DNA from: Mesorhizobium sp. WSM3626
Lineage (GTDB): Bacteria; Pseudomonadota; Alphaproteobacteria; Rhizobiales; Rhizobiaceae
Assembly: GCF_000513935.1 (NCBI RefSeq)
Contig: NZ_AZUY01000012.1
Coordinates: forward strand, 62,001 to 126,000
Length of the DNA stretch: 64,000 bases
Direction: 5' to 3'
Below, piece by piece: positions 9,784 to 18,730 of the stretch (its first letter is position 1; the number at the start of each line of letters is the position of its first letter). A program made the position numbers and the translations under genes. The notes under the pieces were generated by a model. The model made no database searches. It worked only from the letters and a program-made list of their open reading frames with translations, and was not told the DNA's origin.

Positions 9784-10905
9784 CTAATTCACATTGCGCA
9801 CGAAACGGCTGGCGAACTTCAACAGCCAGGTCACGAACACCACGATGATGACCAGATAGGCCATCGCCAGCATGGTCCCGTAGCCGACATTCGAGCGGTC
9901 GCGGTACTCGCGGTAGATGAAGCTCGACACCGAATCGGTGGCGCCGCCCGGACCGCCCGAGGTGACCGTGATGATGATGTCGGCAAGCTTCAGCTTGAAG
10001 ATGATGCGCAGGATCACCGCCGTCACCGACACCGGCAGCATCAGCGGGAAAGTGACCTGCCAGAAGGTCTGCCAGGCCGTGGCGCCATCGACACGTGCCG
10101 CCTCCAGCACCTCGCGCGACATCGCCTGCAGTCCCGCCAGCAGCATGATCATCATGAACGGAATGAAGGTCCAGGCGTCCAGCAGCATGATCGAGATGCG
10201 GGCGGTGATCGGGTTCGAGAAGAAGGCCGGGTCTTCCCAGCCGAGATGGCGCGCCAGCGTGGCTGCCGGTCCAAAGCGGTATTCCATCAGCGACTTGCCG
10301 ATCATCCAGGACACGGCGACCGGTGACAGCATCAGCGGCATCAGGAACACCACCCGGAAGAATTTTCGGGCGCGGATCTGCGCGTTGAGCAGCAGCGCCA
10401 GGCCAAAGGCGACGACATATTCGACCAGCACCGCCAGCACGTAGAGCACCATGTTGATCAGGGCGTTGCGGTAGTAGGGGTCGGCGAGCATCTGCCAGAA
10501 ATTGTCGAGCCCGTTGAACCTGCGGCCGCTGAACGAACTGAGATTCCAGTCGGTGAGCGCGATGTAGAAGCCGAACAGCGTCGGGAAGATCACCATGGCG
10601 ATGGTGAACAAAAGGGCCGGCAGCAGGAAGAGCGCGCGCTGGCCGTCCTCGCCACGTGTCAGAACCTGGCCGATGCCGATCGCCACACCCCACAGCACAT
10701 AGGCGTAGACCACGGGCCGCCATGTCTCGAAGCCGATCGTATCGACCTCGGTCTTGTAGAGGATCTGCAGCACGATCGTTGCCAGCAGGCCAAGCGTGAC
10801 AAGCGCCATCAGCGCCCAGCCCACACGCCTGCGCCCTGGCGGGATCAGATCATAGGAGGCGGCGTCTGCCGGCCACCCGGTCGCGGTCGAAGTCTGGTCA
10901 GCCAC
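9784..10905 (-). CDS. Sugar ABC transporter permease, MalF-type (CUT1)
   Basis: Partner membrane subunit, about 373 residues, with a cytoplasmic N-terminal tail before the first hydrophobic segment and the EAA motif (LEAARVDGATAWQTFW). I place the start at the GTG at 10905. An in-frame GTG at 10959 would lie inside the intercistronic hairpin 10934-10959 and add an Arg-rich 18-residue leader unlike a permease N-terminus. It lies downstream of the binding-protein gene on the same strand. Confidence 0.85.
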   Translation of the reverse strand: MADQTSTATGWPADAASYDLIPPGRRRVGWALMALVTLGLLATIVLQILYKTEVDTIGFETWRPVVYAYVLWGVAIGIGQVLTRGEDGQRALFLLPALLFTIAMVIFPTLFGFYIALTDWNLSSFSGRRFNGLDNFWQMLADPYYRNALINMVLYVLAVLVEYVVAFGLALLLNAQIRARKFFRVVFLMPLMLSPVAVSWMIGKSLMEYRFGPAATLARHLGWEDPAFFSNPITARISIMLLDAWTFIPFMMIMLLAGLQAMSREVLEAARVDGATAWQTFWQVTFPLMLPVSVTAVILRIIFKLKLADIIITVTSGGPGGATDSVSSFIYREYRDRSNVGYGTMLAMAYLVIIVVFVTWLLKFASRFVRNVN

Positions 10906-10933
10906 AAATCTCGCCCGTTTGGAAGGGAAGGCT

Positions 10934-10959
10934 GTGGTCCGGCGTTGCCGCCGGACCAC
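10934..10959 (-). promoter_or_regulatory. Intercistronic hairpin between binding-protein and permease genes
   Basis: A perfect 11-bp stem (10934-10944 with 10949-10959, GTGGTCCGGCG and its complement) closed on the transcribed strand by a GCAA tetraloop (GNRA class). There is no T run. It sits 15 bases after the binding-protein stop and 29 bases before the chosen permease start. It would protect the upstream mRNA from 3' exonucleases or attenuate the downstream genes. Confidence 0.7.
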
Positions 10960-10973
10960 GGTTCAAAGGCAGC

Positions 10974-12638
10974 TTACATGCCGAGCGAGGCCTTGTAGAG
11001 CTTGACCTGCTTGTCGCGGCCGATCTGGTCGGTCAGCTTCTCCCAGGCGGCCGCGATGGCATCGGCGCCTTCCTGCGCCTTCATCTTGCCGGCGAAAGTG
11101 TTGGCCAGGATATCCTCGGCGGCGCTGTAGTACTGGAAGATGCCGGGGATGCGCGGCTCGATCGCCGCGTTGGGGTGGTTGTAGCTGTCGCCTTCCGACT
11201 TGAGATACGAGGTGATGAAAGCCTCGTCGTAGCCGGCCGCCACCCATTCGGGAATGTCGAAATGGGAGTTGCGGTAGGGCTGGAAGCCCGACGGATACAT
11301 CGCCGTCCAGATCGACAGGTCCTTGCCGCCGAGATGGGCGGCCGCCGACCATGCCGCTTTCTTCTTCTTCTCATCCGAATCGACACGGGCCATGACATAG
11401 ACGCCCCAGCCGAGATAGGCGCAGTTCGGCGCATAGTTCGGGCCGCTGGCGAGCTTCTCCCACTTGCCGGTCTTGGAGTTATAGACATCGTCGGAGCCCG
11501 GCAGGATCGAGAAGCCGGTGACATCGCCGATGACCGAGCTATCATTGGTCTTGACGTTCGAGCCGACATCGCCCCACCAGGGGATCATCGAGCCGGTGCC
11601 GGCCAGGAACTGCTGGAAGGCGGTGGTGTTCGGGTCGGCATTGATCTGGTCGGCGGGTTCCGACGGCAGGGCGTCGATGACATCCTGGATGGCCCGTACC
11701 CAAGCCGGATTGTTGACGCGTGGCTTCATCGTGTCGGCGTCGAACAGCCAGGCCTTGTCATCGGGATGCTTGGCGTAGGCGCTGGCACGGCTGCCCAGGA
11801 AATAGAAGCCGAAACCGCCCCAGGGCTTGGGCGCGTCGAGATAGCCGTAGACATCCTGGCCCTTGAACTTCTTGCCCTTCAGGAACTTGGTCACGGCCTG
11901 AACCTCTTGCCAGGTCTTCGGTACGCCCCATTCGCTGGTCGCCCCGCCATCCTTCCACTGCTTGGCGAGGTCGGCGTCTGCAAACACGTCGGTGCGGTAG
12001 TTGAAGTTGTGCGCGTCGCCGTCGATGGTGACCCGGTACTGCTTGCCATCCCAGGTGCCAACGGGCGGCTTGAGGTAGTTGACGAGATCGTCGAAGTCGA
12101 TCTGCTTCTTGACCCAGTCGGGCATCTCCGAAGTCAGGCCCTTGCCGCAGACGTCGCCCTCGAACGGGGCGCCCATCTCGATGATGTCGAAATCGACGGT
12201 GCCGGTGGCGATCGACTGCTGCAGGCGGGCGTTGTAGTCGGCCTGCGCCAGGTCGATCCAGCTGATCTTGGCGCCGGTATAGGTCTCCCATGGCTTCAGG
12301 AAACCACGAAACAGCACATTGTGCAGGTTCTGGTTGTTGAGACCCATGAAGGTGAGCTCGACACCGGCGAACTCGCCTTCCTTGACATTGGCCTTGGTCG
12401 CCTCGAGGCAAAGCTCGCCAACCTTCTGGAAGTCGGCGTCGGTCGGCTGGCCTTTGCCAACCCCGGGGATCTGCAGGATTTTCGAGCGCAGTTCGCTTGC
12501 GGCGGCAGCCGGGCGCGTCAGCGCGCCAAGTCCGGCGCCGGATGCGGCCGCGATCGCGGCCATCGAGGCCGCGCCCTTCAATATGTCGCGCCTTGTAGCG
12601 CCGGCACGGACCAGTTTGTCGTAAAGACCTACTCGCAT
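10974..12638 (-). CDS. Periplasmic sugar-binding protein of ABC importer, Tat-exported
   Basis: Extracytoplasmic substrate-binding protein, 554 residues, longer than most CUT1 binding proteins (about 400-450). The N-terminus carries a twin-arginine signal: TRRDILKG with Arg16-Arg17, then a hydrophobic Ala-rich stretch and a likely cleavage site near residue 47 (PAAAASE). Tat export implies that it folds in the cytoplasm. The GGGAGGAATAG ribosome site fixes the start. It is first in the minus-strand transport unit, followed by the two permease genes, and diverges from the ATPase gene. Confidence 0.88.
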   Translation of the reverse strand: MRVGLYDKLVRAGATRRDILKGAASMAAIAAASGAGLGALTRPAAAASELRSKILQIPGVGKGQPTDADFQKVGELCLEATKANVKEGEFAGVELTFMGLNNQNLHNVLFRGFLKPWETYTGAKISWIDLAQADYNARLQQSIATGTVDFDIIEMGAPFEGDVCGKGLTSEMPDWVKKQIDFDDLVNYLKPPVGTWDGKQYRVTIDGDAHNFNYRTDVFADADLAKQWKDGGATSEWGVPKTWQEVQAVTKFLKGKKFKGQDVYGYLDAPKPWGGFGFYFLGSRASAYAKHPDDKAWLFDADTMKPRVNNPAWVRAIQDVIDALPSEPADQINADPNTTAFQQFLAGTGSMIPWWGDVGSNVKTNDSSVIGDVTGFSILPGSDDVYNSKTGKWEKLASGPNYAPNCAYLGWGVYVMARVDSDEKKKKAAWSAAAHLGGKDLSIWTAMYPSGFQPYRNSHFDIPEWVAAGYDEAFITSYLKSEGDSYNHPNAAIEPRIPGIFQYYSAAEDILANTFAGKMKAQEGADAIAAAWEKLTDQIGRDKQVKLYKASLGM

Positions 12639-12915
12639 GGACTATTCCTCCCAGGACATTAGTCGTGAATCGAAGTGCCGAATCGCGCCGGGCGCTGGCT
12701 TTGTTCAGAAGCGAAACGTAGGACCCCAACCTGCGTCGCTTCGCGTTCCGTTTTTCGGGTAGAGTACCAGCGTTTCGGATCGGCGCTCGTCACTATTCTC
12801 GCAACCAAACGCCGTGTCAACGAGAACGGTTTTTGTTTATAAGAGACCGACTTGCCCTGACCGGTCGCGTTGGTTAGCTTCTGCGCCTACGGCCAGTGGA
12901 GCCGATGGAGGAACG

Positions 12916-13965
12916 ATGGCTCAAGTCGCGATCAGCAATGTGGCCAAGGCGTTTGGAACCGTCAGGGTTCTGCACGAAGTCAGCGTCGACATTGCCGATG
13001 GTCAGTTCGTCGTGCTTGTCGGCCCGTCCGGTTGCGGCAAGTCCACGCTGCTCAGGATGGTGGCGGGGCTGGAGACTGTCTCCGGCGGCACGATCGCCAT
13101 CGGCGACCGCGTCGTCAATCACCTGCCGCCCGCAAAGCGCGACATCGCCATGGTGTTCCAGAACTATGCGCTTTATCCGCACAAGACGGTCGAGCAGAAC
13201 ATGGCTTTTGCCCTCAAGCTGCGCAAGACCGATCCGGCCGTGGTTGCCGAGCGGGTCAAGCGCGCCGCAGACATCCTCGACCTCAGCCCCTATCTGAAGC
13301 GCTATCCGCGCCAGCTTTCCGGCGGCCAGCGTCAGCGCGTCGCCATGGGGCGCGCCATTGTGCGCAATCCGCAGGTATTCCTGTTCGACGAGCCGCTTTC
13401 GAACCTCGACGCCAAGCTGCGCGTGCAGATGCGCACCGAGATCAAGGAATTGCACCAGCGGCTGAAGACCACCACCATCTATGTCACCCACGACCAGATC
13501 GAAGCCATGACGATGGCCGACAAGATCGTCGTCATGCGCGACGGCCGCATCGAACAGGTCGGCGCGCCGCTGGAGCTTTTCGACCGGCCGGCGAACCTTT
13601 TCGTCGCCGGTTTCATCGGCTCGCCTTCGATGAACCTGCTCAAGGGCACCGGGCGCAAGGGCGGCGTCGACATTGCCGGAACGCTGTTCCCGGTTGCTCC
13701 GAACAACGCCGTCGAGGAGGGGCGCTCCGTCGTCTATGGCGTGCGCCCCGAACATCTTGAGATCCACCCCGATGGCGTGCCGGCCAAGATTTCGGTGGTC
13801 GAGCCGACCGGCTCGGAAACCCTGGTCTTCCTGCGTTTCGGCGACGGCGAGATGGTGGCGCTGTTTCGCGAGCGCCATGACTTCAAGCCGGGCGACACGC
13901 TGAAGCTTCGGCCAAGGCTCGACCATCTCCATCTGTTCGACGCCGAGACCGGCAAGCGTCTCTGA
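12916..13965 (+). CDS. Sugar ABC transporter ATP-binding protein, MalK/UgpC type
   Basis: The energising ATPase of the importer encoded on the opposite strand. The 349-residue protein has Walker A GPSGCGKS (36-43), signature LSGGQRQR (from 134), Walker B VFLFDEP (to 160), an H-loop THDQIEAM and a C-terminal TOBE-like regulatory domain. The ATG at 12916 has a GGAGGAA site directly upstream. An open frame extends to 12814 without such a signal. The 12639-12915 gap must hold promoters for both divergent units; I find no clear operator there. Confidence 0.92.
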   Translation: MAQVAISNVAKAFGTVRVLHEVSVDIADGQFVVLVGPSGCGKSTLLRMVAGLETVSGGTIAIGDRVVNHLPPAKRDIAMVFQNYALYPHKTVEQNMAFALKLRKTDPAVVAERVKRAADILDLSPYLKRYPRQLSGGQRQRVAMGRAIVRNPQVFLFDEPLSNLDAKLRVQMRTEIKELHQRLKTTTIYVTHDQIEAMTMADKIVVMRDGRIEQVGAPLELFDRPANLFVAGFIGSPSMNLLKGTGRKGGVDIAGTLFPVAPNNAVEEGRSVVYGVRPEHLEIHPDGVPAKISVVEPTGSETLVFLRFGDGEMVALFRERHDFKPGDTLKLRPRLDHLHLFDAETGKRL

Positions 13966-13992
13966 TCTCAAACGCACTTCACGAGGACCATC

Positions 13993-14445
13993 ATGCTCAA
14001 AGGGATCGATCCATTGCTCAATGCCGACGTGCTCCAAGCATTGCGGGCGATGGGACATGGCGATGACCTGATCATCGCCGACACCAACTTTCCCTCCGAT
14101 TCGGTAGCGCGTCGGACGGCGCTCGGTCGAGTGCTGCGCATCGATGCCTCTGCGGCGCGGGTGGTGAAGGCCGTGCTGTCGCTATACCCGCTGGACACCT
14201 TCGTCGATGATTCGGCCGCCCGCATGGAGATCGTCGGTAAGCCGGACGAGATCCCAGCCGTGCAGAAGGAAGTGCAGAAGGAGATCGACGCCGCCGAGGG
14301 CAAGTCCTGGCCGATGGTGCCGGTCGAGCGTTACGCCTTCTATGAGCGCGCCAAGCAGGCTTATTGCGTCATCCAGACCGGCGAACGCCGCTTCTACGGC
14401 TGCTTTGCCTTCCGCAAGGGCGTCGTGCCGCCGGATGCGGAGTAG
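13993..14445 (+). CDS. fucU: RbsD/FucU-family mutarotase, FucU-like
   Basis: Interconverts the anomers of a reducing sugar, probably L-fucose or a related sugar, to feed the dehydrogenase or kinase. The 150-residue protein aligns by eye with E. coli FucU: MLKGIDPLLNADVL at the start, GHGDDLIIADTNFP with the catalytic His22 and Asp30, then RYAFYERAKQAY and IQTGERRFYG near the C-terminus. It lies 27 bases after the ATPase gene and 4 bases before the kinase gene, clearly in one operon. Confidence 0.88.
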   Translation: MLKGIDPLLNADVLQALRAMGHGDDLIIADTNFPSDSVARRTALGRVLRIDASAARVVKAVLSLYPLDTFVDDSAARMEIVGKPDEIPAVQKEVQKEIDAAEGKSWPMVPVERYAFYERAKQAYCVIQTGERRFYGCFAFRKGVVPPDAE

Positions 14446-14449
14446 CGGC

Positions 14450-15379
14450 ATGGCCTCGGGCAAGCCGGTTGTTATCCTCGGTGTCTTTGTTGCCGATACG
14501 GCTTACAGGGCGCAGCGCCAGCCACGCATGGGCGAAACGATCCTCGGCAATTCCTTCAAGCTGGGGCCAGGCGGCAAGGGGTCGAACCAGGCGGTGGCCG
14601 CCGGCAAGCTCGGGGCGGACGTCACATTCCTGACCAGGCTCGGTGTCGATGCCTTCGCCGACATGGCCAGGCGGACCTGGAACGATGCCGGCGTGAAGAG
14701 CGCCGCCATAGATACGCCGGACAGCTATACCGGTGCCGCCTACATCTTCGTCGAGGAGGGAAGCGGCAACAACGCCATCATCGTCAGTCCCGGCGCTGCC
14801 ATGCTGATCACGCCTGAGGATATCGAAGCCAATGTCGACCTGATCCGTGGTGCCGGTGTTTTCGTGACGCAGCTCGAACAGCCGATCGATGCCGCGATAC
14901 GGGCGCTTGAGATCGCGCGCGGGGCCGGGGTGACGACCATTCTCAATCCGGCACCGGCGGCAAAGCTTCCCGACCGCATCTACACACTCTGCGACTATCT
15001 CACGCCGAACGAAACAGAGACGGAGGAATTGACCGGACTGCAAGTCTCCTCGGTCAATGAAGCGCGCGCCGCCGCGGACAAGCTGCTTGAAAAGGGTGTC
15101 GGCACGGTCATCGTCACGCTCGGCGACAAGGGGGCGCTGCTGCACGCGAAGGATCGGTCCGAGCATGTTCCAGCCATCAGTGCCGGCCCTGTCGTCGAGA
15201 CCACCGGCGCGGGGGACGCCTTTAATGGCGGCTTGGCCGCAGCACTTTCGCGCGGCGTGGAGCCGCTGGAGGCGGTGCGCTTCGCCTGTGCCGTTGCCGG
15301 CATTTCCGTGACACGTCCAGGCACAGCACCGTCGATGCCGACATTGCAGGAGGTCGAGGCGCTGCTGGCCAAGGGCTGA
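14450..15379 (+). CDS. PfkB-family sugar kinase, ribokinase-like
   Basis: ATP-dependent sugar kinase of 309 residues. The N-terminal signature GPGGKGSNQAVAAGKLG binds substrate, and the C-terminal TTGAGDAFNGG contains the catalytic base Asp256 and the anion hole. Both are close to ribokinase. The start at ATG 14450 has GGAG about 8 bases upstream. The frame is also open far upstream across fucU, but that part is out-of-frame shadow. Last gene of the plus-strand sugar operon. The exact sugar is not determined; with FucU and an aldose dehydrogenase nearby it may act on a keto-deoxy acid or a pentose. Confidence 0.85.
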   Translation: MASGKPVVILGVFVADTAYRAQRQPRMGETILGNSFKLGPGGKGSNQAVAAGKLGADVTFLTRLGVDAFADMARRTWNDAGVKSAAIDTPDSYTGAAYIFVEEGSGNNAIIVSPGAAMLITPEDIEANVDLIRGAGVFVTQLEQPIDAAIRALEIARGAGVTTILNPAPAAKLPDRIYTLCDYLTPNETETEELTGLQVSSVNEARAAADKLLEKGVGTVIVTLGDKGALLHAKDRSEHVPAISAGPVVETTGAGDAFNGGLAAALSRGVEPLEAVRFACAVAGISVTRPGTAPSMPTLQEVEALLAKG

Positions 15380-15462
15380 GCAATTGCCCGGAACTCGCAG
15401 GGTACCCCGGAGGCCAGACCGTTCCGGCTTCCGGAGTCTCATGTTCGATGAGCGTTGCGAAG

Positions 15463-15978
15463 CTACTGCCTGACGTAGCAGCGCTTTCCCTGACCCGGAG
15501 CGGGATCGCCGAATGCATCGTTGTCGCATTGGACGCCATTGCGGAACACGTCCTGCGTGAACCGGCCGTGGGCGCCATACCTGACCACCTTGCGGCCATA
15601 GAAATCACAGAATTCGCCTTCCTCGGCGCAGACCGCCCACTTCTCGCGCCGAGGCTCATCGTAATCGTCGTTCGACTCCTCGCGGTCGCGCTTCACGATG
15701 AAGCAGAACTTTTCCTTGCCTGGCGCAGGATCGCCGAAAACGCGGTTCGAACAGGGTATCGCGTTGCGCTCGATGTAACGCGAGGTCGTGCGGCCCTTGG
15801 CGCCGTAGACGACCTCGGCTGGATAGGGCAGGCGGCAGATCTCGCCCTCGCGCGCGCATCGCTGCAGCCGGTCCGCCGACGCGGCGGCGGGAAAAAGGAT
15901 AGAGGCGGCCGTCGTCGCGCCGCCCAGGCAAATCAGCGTGAATATCGTGCGCGTGGAAATGTTCGGTGCAATTGACAT
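15463..15978 (-). CDS. Secreted protein with two tandem four-cysteine YGA/FGDPAPG repeats
   Basis: A 171-residue protein with a signal peptide (to about residue 35, ending PAAASA) followed by two copies of one about 55-residue module. Each module reads C-x-x-E-G-E-x-C ... V-x-Y-G-A-x-G-R ... C-x-N-x-x-F-G-D-P-A-P-G-x-x-K-x-C. Thus there are eight cysteines, four per repeat, likely two disulfides each in the periplasm. The same YGA...FGDP cysteine pattern is seen in secreted actinobacterial and proteobacterial proteins, sometimes attached to glycosidases, where carbohydrate binding is suspected; I know of no proven function. The start at ATG 15978 has GGAGGACGTA upstream. It converges on the kinase operon. 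Confidence 0.75.
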   Translation of the reverse strand: MSIAPNISTRTIFTLICLGGATTAASILFPAAASADRLQRCAREGEICRLPYPAEVVYGAKGRTTSRYIERNAIPCSNRVFGDPAPGKEKFCFIVKRDREESNDDYDEPRREKWAVCAEEGEFCDFYGRKVVRYGAHGRFTQDVFRNGVQCDNDAFGDPAPGQGKRCYVRQ

Positions 15979-16239
15979 TACGTCCTCCATGCCATTCCGG
16001 CAGCATACTGCAATCTGGCTGCCTGCGGCATGAATCGAGCGCTTTGTGGGCGATTGCGCAAGCAGATTCGCAACGACCAACTCGTTCGCGGTCTGCAGGG
16101 CTGCTTCGTCCGTTGTTTGTCAGCTAGTGGGTTCCACGGTATCGCTCATGCAAGGGTGATTTTGGACCGTAGGACAGCCAGGCCGAAGAAGGCCTTCGGC
16201 ACACTATTTCTGAAGAGAACTTTGACAATTCATGTCGGC

Positions 16240-16277
16240 ATTTCCCTGGAGCCAAGGATCATGATCCTTGAGGGAAA
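16240..16277 (-). repeat. Nested palindrome abutting the 3' end of tRNA-Asp
   Basis: ATTTCCCT (16240-16247) pairs with AGGGAAAT (16271-16278), enclosing the 16-base perfect palindrome AAGGATCATGATCCTT (16254-16269). It starts exactly where the tRNA-Asp CCA ends. It may act as the tRNA terminator or processing signal, or be a dispersed palindromic repeat; it lacks a T run. The rest of 15979-16239 shows nothing I can name. Confidence 0.5.
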
Positions 16278-16354
16278 TGGCGCGAGTGACGGGGCTCGAA
16301 CCCGCGACCTCCGGCGTGACAGGCCGGCACTCTAACCAACTGAGCTACACCCGC
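16278..16354 (-). tRNA. tRNA-Asp (anticodon GTC)
   Basis: A 77-base cloverleaf including encoded CCA. Acceptor GCGGGTG pairs with CACTCGC, with one G-U. The D-loop contains AGTTGGTTA, the anticodon stem-loop is CCGGC-CTGTCAC-GCCGG with GTC at its centre, and the T arm is CGCGGG-TTCGAGC-CCCGT-like. It is read from the minus strand, divergent from tRNA-Val 217 bases away. Confidence 0.95.
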
Positions 16355-16571
16355 GCATTGACGAGCACGTGTCAGCCGTGTTCGTCGTTGGGGCGCTGGA
16401 TAAGGGGTTCGCTACCGGGTGTCAAGCGCACCAAACCATCATAACGCCAAACAGGAGAAGGTTTTTTGACAGCCGGCATTTTGTTCGCAAATCGGGCCTG
16501 CGAACAGGGCATCCCACATTCATTTAGCCTTGCGAAGCAAGTCCCGACCGCTTAAAGGTCCGGCCCGGAGC

Positions 16572-16647
<76 letters not shown>

Positions 16648-16911
16648 TATCTTTCCACCAGTTGAGGTTTTCCGGTTTGCGGGCGCACGAATCGCCGCGT
16701 CGACAACGGTTCCGCGCACAGCTCACCTGTTCTCCCTCCTGAGGGTGTGCATTGCTTTTTCACGGGTGAGCGGCATTTTCGGGAAATCTTTTGGGCCTCC
16801 CAGCGTTCACTTCGATAGAGATAGCCATTGCCGTGGGGGCCACAGCTCCCGCCGAAGGCAACTGTGCCTCTCGGTTCGCGACCACGGATTTGCGGCTGCA
16901 GGTCAAGGAAA

Positions 16912-17991
16912 ATGCCCGTTCAAGCTTTCATCAACCGAATTGCCACGGCCGTCCCTGATCATGGTGTCCACGAATTCTTCCTTCAATTTGCGGGCTCCCA
17001 GCTGGCAGATCCCCGCCGCCGCGCAATTTTCGATCGCATGGCCGACAAGGGCGGCATCGAACATCGCTATTCCTGCTTCGCACCCGCCAGTGATCCTGAG
17101 GGTCTGAGCGTCGACCTGGCGGGTGTTTTCAAGCGCGGTGCGTTTCCAGGTACGGCCAAACGCATGGAAATGTTTGCCACGGCCGCGCCCGCGCTGGCCG
17201 AGCGAGCATTGGAGCGGCTCCTGGAGGGCGAAGACAGGAAGGGTGTCACGCATCTGATTGTCACCACATGTACGGGCTTCTCCGCCCCCGGCATCGATCT
17301 GGAAATAATCGCCCGGTGCAATCTGCCCACCACCGTGGAGCGCACGATCATCGGCTTCATGGGATGTTATGCGGCAATCAATGCGCTCAAACTGGCGCGG
17401 CACATCGTCCTGTCGGAACCTGCGGCCCACGTTGTGATCGTCTGCATCGAACTCTGTACGCTCCATCTCAAGGAGACGGCTGATCTCGAAAAACTGCTAT
17501 CTTTCTCCCTCTGGGGCGATGGCTGCGCGGCCGCGTCGGTGACCGCCCGCCCGTTCGGCATCGGCCTGGACAGTTTTCACGCGATCGTGGATGCCGACGC
17601 CCGCGACCTGATGAGCTGGAGCGTGCACGACGACGGGTTCGACATGGTTCTGTCGGGGCAGGTTCCTGCTGCAATCCAGAATGCGCTTGGCAAGGGCGTC
17701 GGCGCCATCCTGGGAAACAGGACCGCCGCCAACGTCGACCTTTGGGCTGTTCACCCGGGTGGGCGTTCCATTCTCGACGCCGTGGAGCGCGCGCTGGATC
17801 TTCCTCCCGATGCGCTGTTGCTGTCGCGCGACGTGCTTCGCGAAAACGGAAACATGTCCTCCGCCACCGTGATGTTCGTGCTGGAGCGGATGCTTCGCGG
17901 GTTCACGGATGATGACGTGGGCTGTGCAATCGCATTCGGCCCCGGCCTCACGGCTGAGACGATGATGTTCCACACTGCCGGCAGTGCCTGA
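16912..17991 (+). CDS. Type III polyketide synthase (chalcone/stilbene synthase family)
   Basis: A homodimeric ketosynthase that extends an acyl-CoA starter with malonyl-CoA and cyclises the product to a resorcinol, phloroglucinol or pyrone. The 359 residues are full length. The catalytic triad is Cys152 (GFMGCYAAIN), His281 (WAVHPGGRSIL) and Asn314 (ENGNMSSATVMF). The TTCTGFSAPGID signature at 118-129 is also intact. The ATG at 16912 has AAGGA a few bases upstream. The next gene starts 1 base after its stop. Starter preference is not readable from sequence, but bacterial homologues with this layout often make long-chain phenolic lipids. Confidence 0.93.
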   Translation: MPVQAFINRIATAVPDHGVHEFFLQFAGSQLADPRRRAIFDRMADKGGIEHRYSCFAPASDPEGLSVDLAGVFKRGAFPGTAKRMEMFATAAPALAERALERLLEGEDRKGVTHLIVTTCTGFSAPGIDLEIIARCNLPTTVERTIIGFMGCYAAINALKLARHIVLSEPAAHVVIVCIELCTLHLKETADLEKLLSFSLWGDGCAAASVTARPFGIGLDSFHAIVDADARDLMSWSVHDDGFDMVLSGQVPAAIQNALGKGVGAILGNRTAANVDLWAVHPGGRSILDAVERALDLPPDALLLSRDVLRENGNMSSATVMFVLERMLRGFTDDDVGCAIAFGPGLTAETMMFHTAGSA

Positions 17992-17992
17992 C

Positions 17993-18730
17993 ATGGCCAC
18001 GGGTCTCGACAGCCGTCATATCCAGCCGGAACTGCTCGATCATTTGCCTCCCGACGATCCCAAGGCGATTGGCTCCCGGCGTGACTTGATTTGGATAAAT
18101 TCGCTGATGTTTCAACATGCGATCATGTCCAGCCTCCTGAAGGCAAGCGTGCGCGAGGGTTCGATCAGAATCTTGGAAGTCGGGTCCGGTGACGGTGCAT
18201 TCATGCTCTCGGTTGCAAGGCGCCTCGCCAGGAAGTGGATCGACGTGGAGCTGGTCATGCTCGACCAGGTTGACCTCATCACCGACCGGCGGCGCGCCGA
18301 TTTCGCGGCACTGGGCTGGCGGGTTGAAACACTCACCGACAATGTCTTCGACTGGATCGCAAAACCCGGGGGTGACGCGTACGACGTTGTCTCGGCCAAT
18401 CTGTTCCTGCACCATTTTTCCGACGCCGCCTTAAAGATCCTGTTCGAAGCCCTGCGCCGTTTGGCACCGGTGTTCCTCGCCGCCGAGCCAAGCCGAAACG
18501 TTATCGCCTTGAAAGCATGCTCGCTCCTGCGCCTTGTCGGTGCAAACCAGGTCACCATGCACGATGCGGCGGCGAGCGTCCGCGCAGGTTTCGCTGGCAA
18601 GGAACTTTCCGGTTTGTGGCCTCTCGGTTCCGCGCAGCAGTGTGAAGAACGCAGGATTGGCCCGTTTACCCACGCCTTCCGCGTTTTCCCCAAGGAAGGA
18701 TTTGCGCGATGTACGATGCCATCGTCATAG
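17993..18730 (+). CDS. Class I SAM-dependent methyltransferase
   Basis: A 245-residue protein with the SAM-binding motif I ILEVGSGDGAF (61-70 region), an acidic motif II (VELVMLDQVD) and a post-I segment YDVVSANLFLHHF typical of small-molecule methyltransferases. The ATG at 17993 is 1 base after the polyketide synthase stop. A GTG at 17984 would overlap the stop and add 3 residues. Its 3' end overlaps the flavoprotein gene by 22 bases. Inferred role: O- or C-methylation of the polyketide. Confidence 0.85.
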   Translation: MATGLDSRHIQPELLDHLPPDDPKAIGSRRDLIWINSLMFQHAIMSSLLKASVREGSIRILEVGSGDGAFMLSVARRLARKWIDVELVMLDQVDLITDRRRADFAALGWRVETLTDNVFDWIAKPGGDAYDVVSANLFLHHFSDAALKILFEALRRLAPVFLAAEPSRNVIALKACSLLRLVGANQVTMHDAAASVRAGFAGKELSGLWPLGSAQQCEERRIGPFTHAFRVFPKEGFARCTMPSS

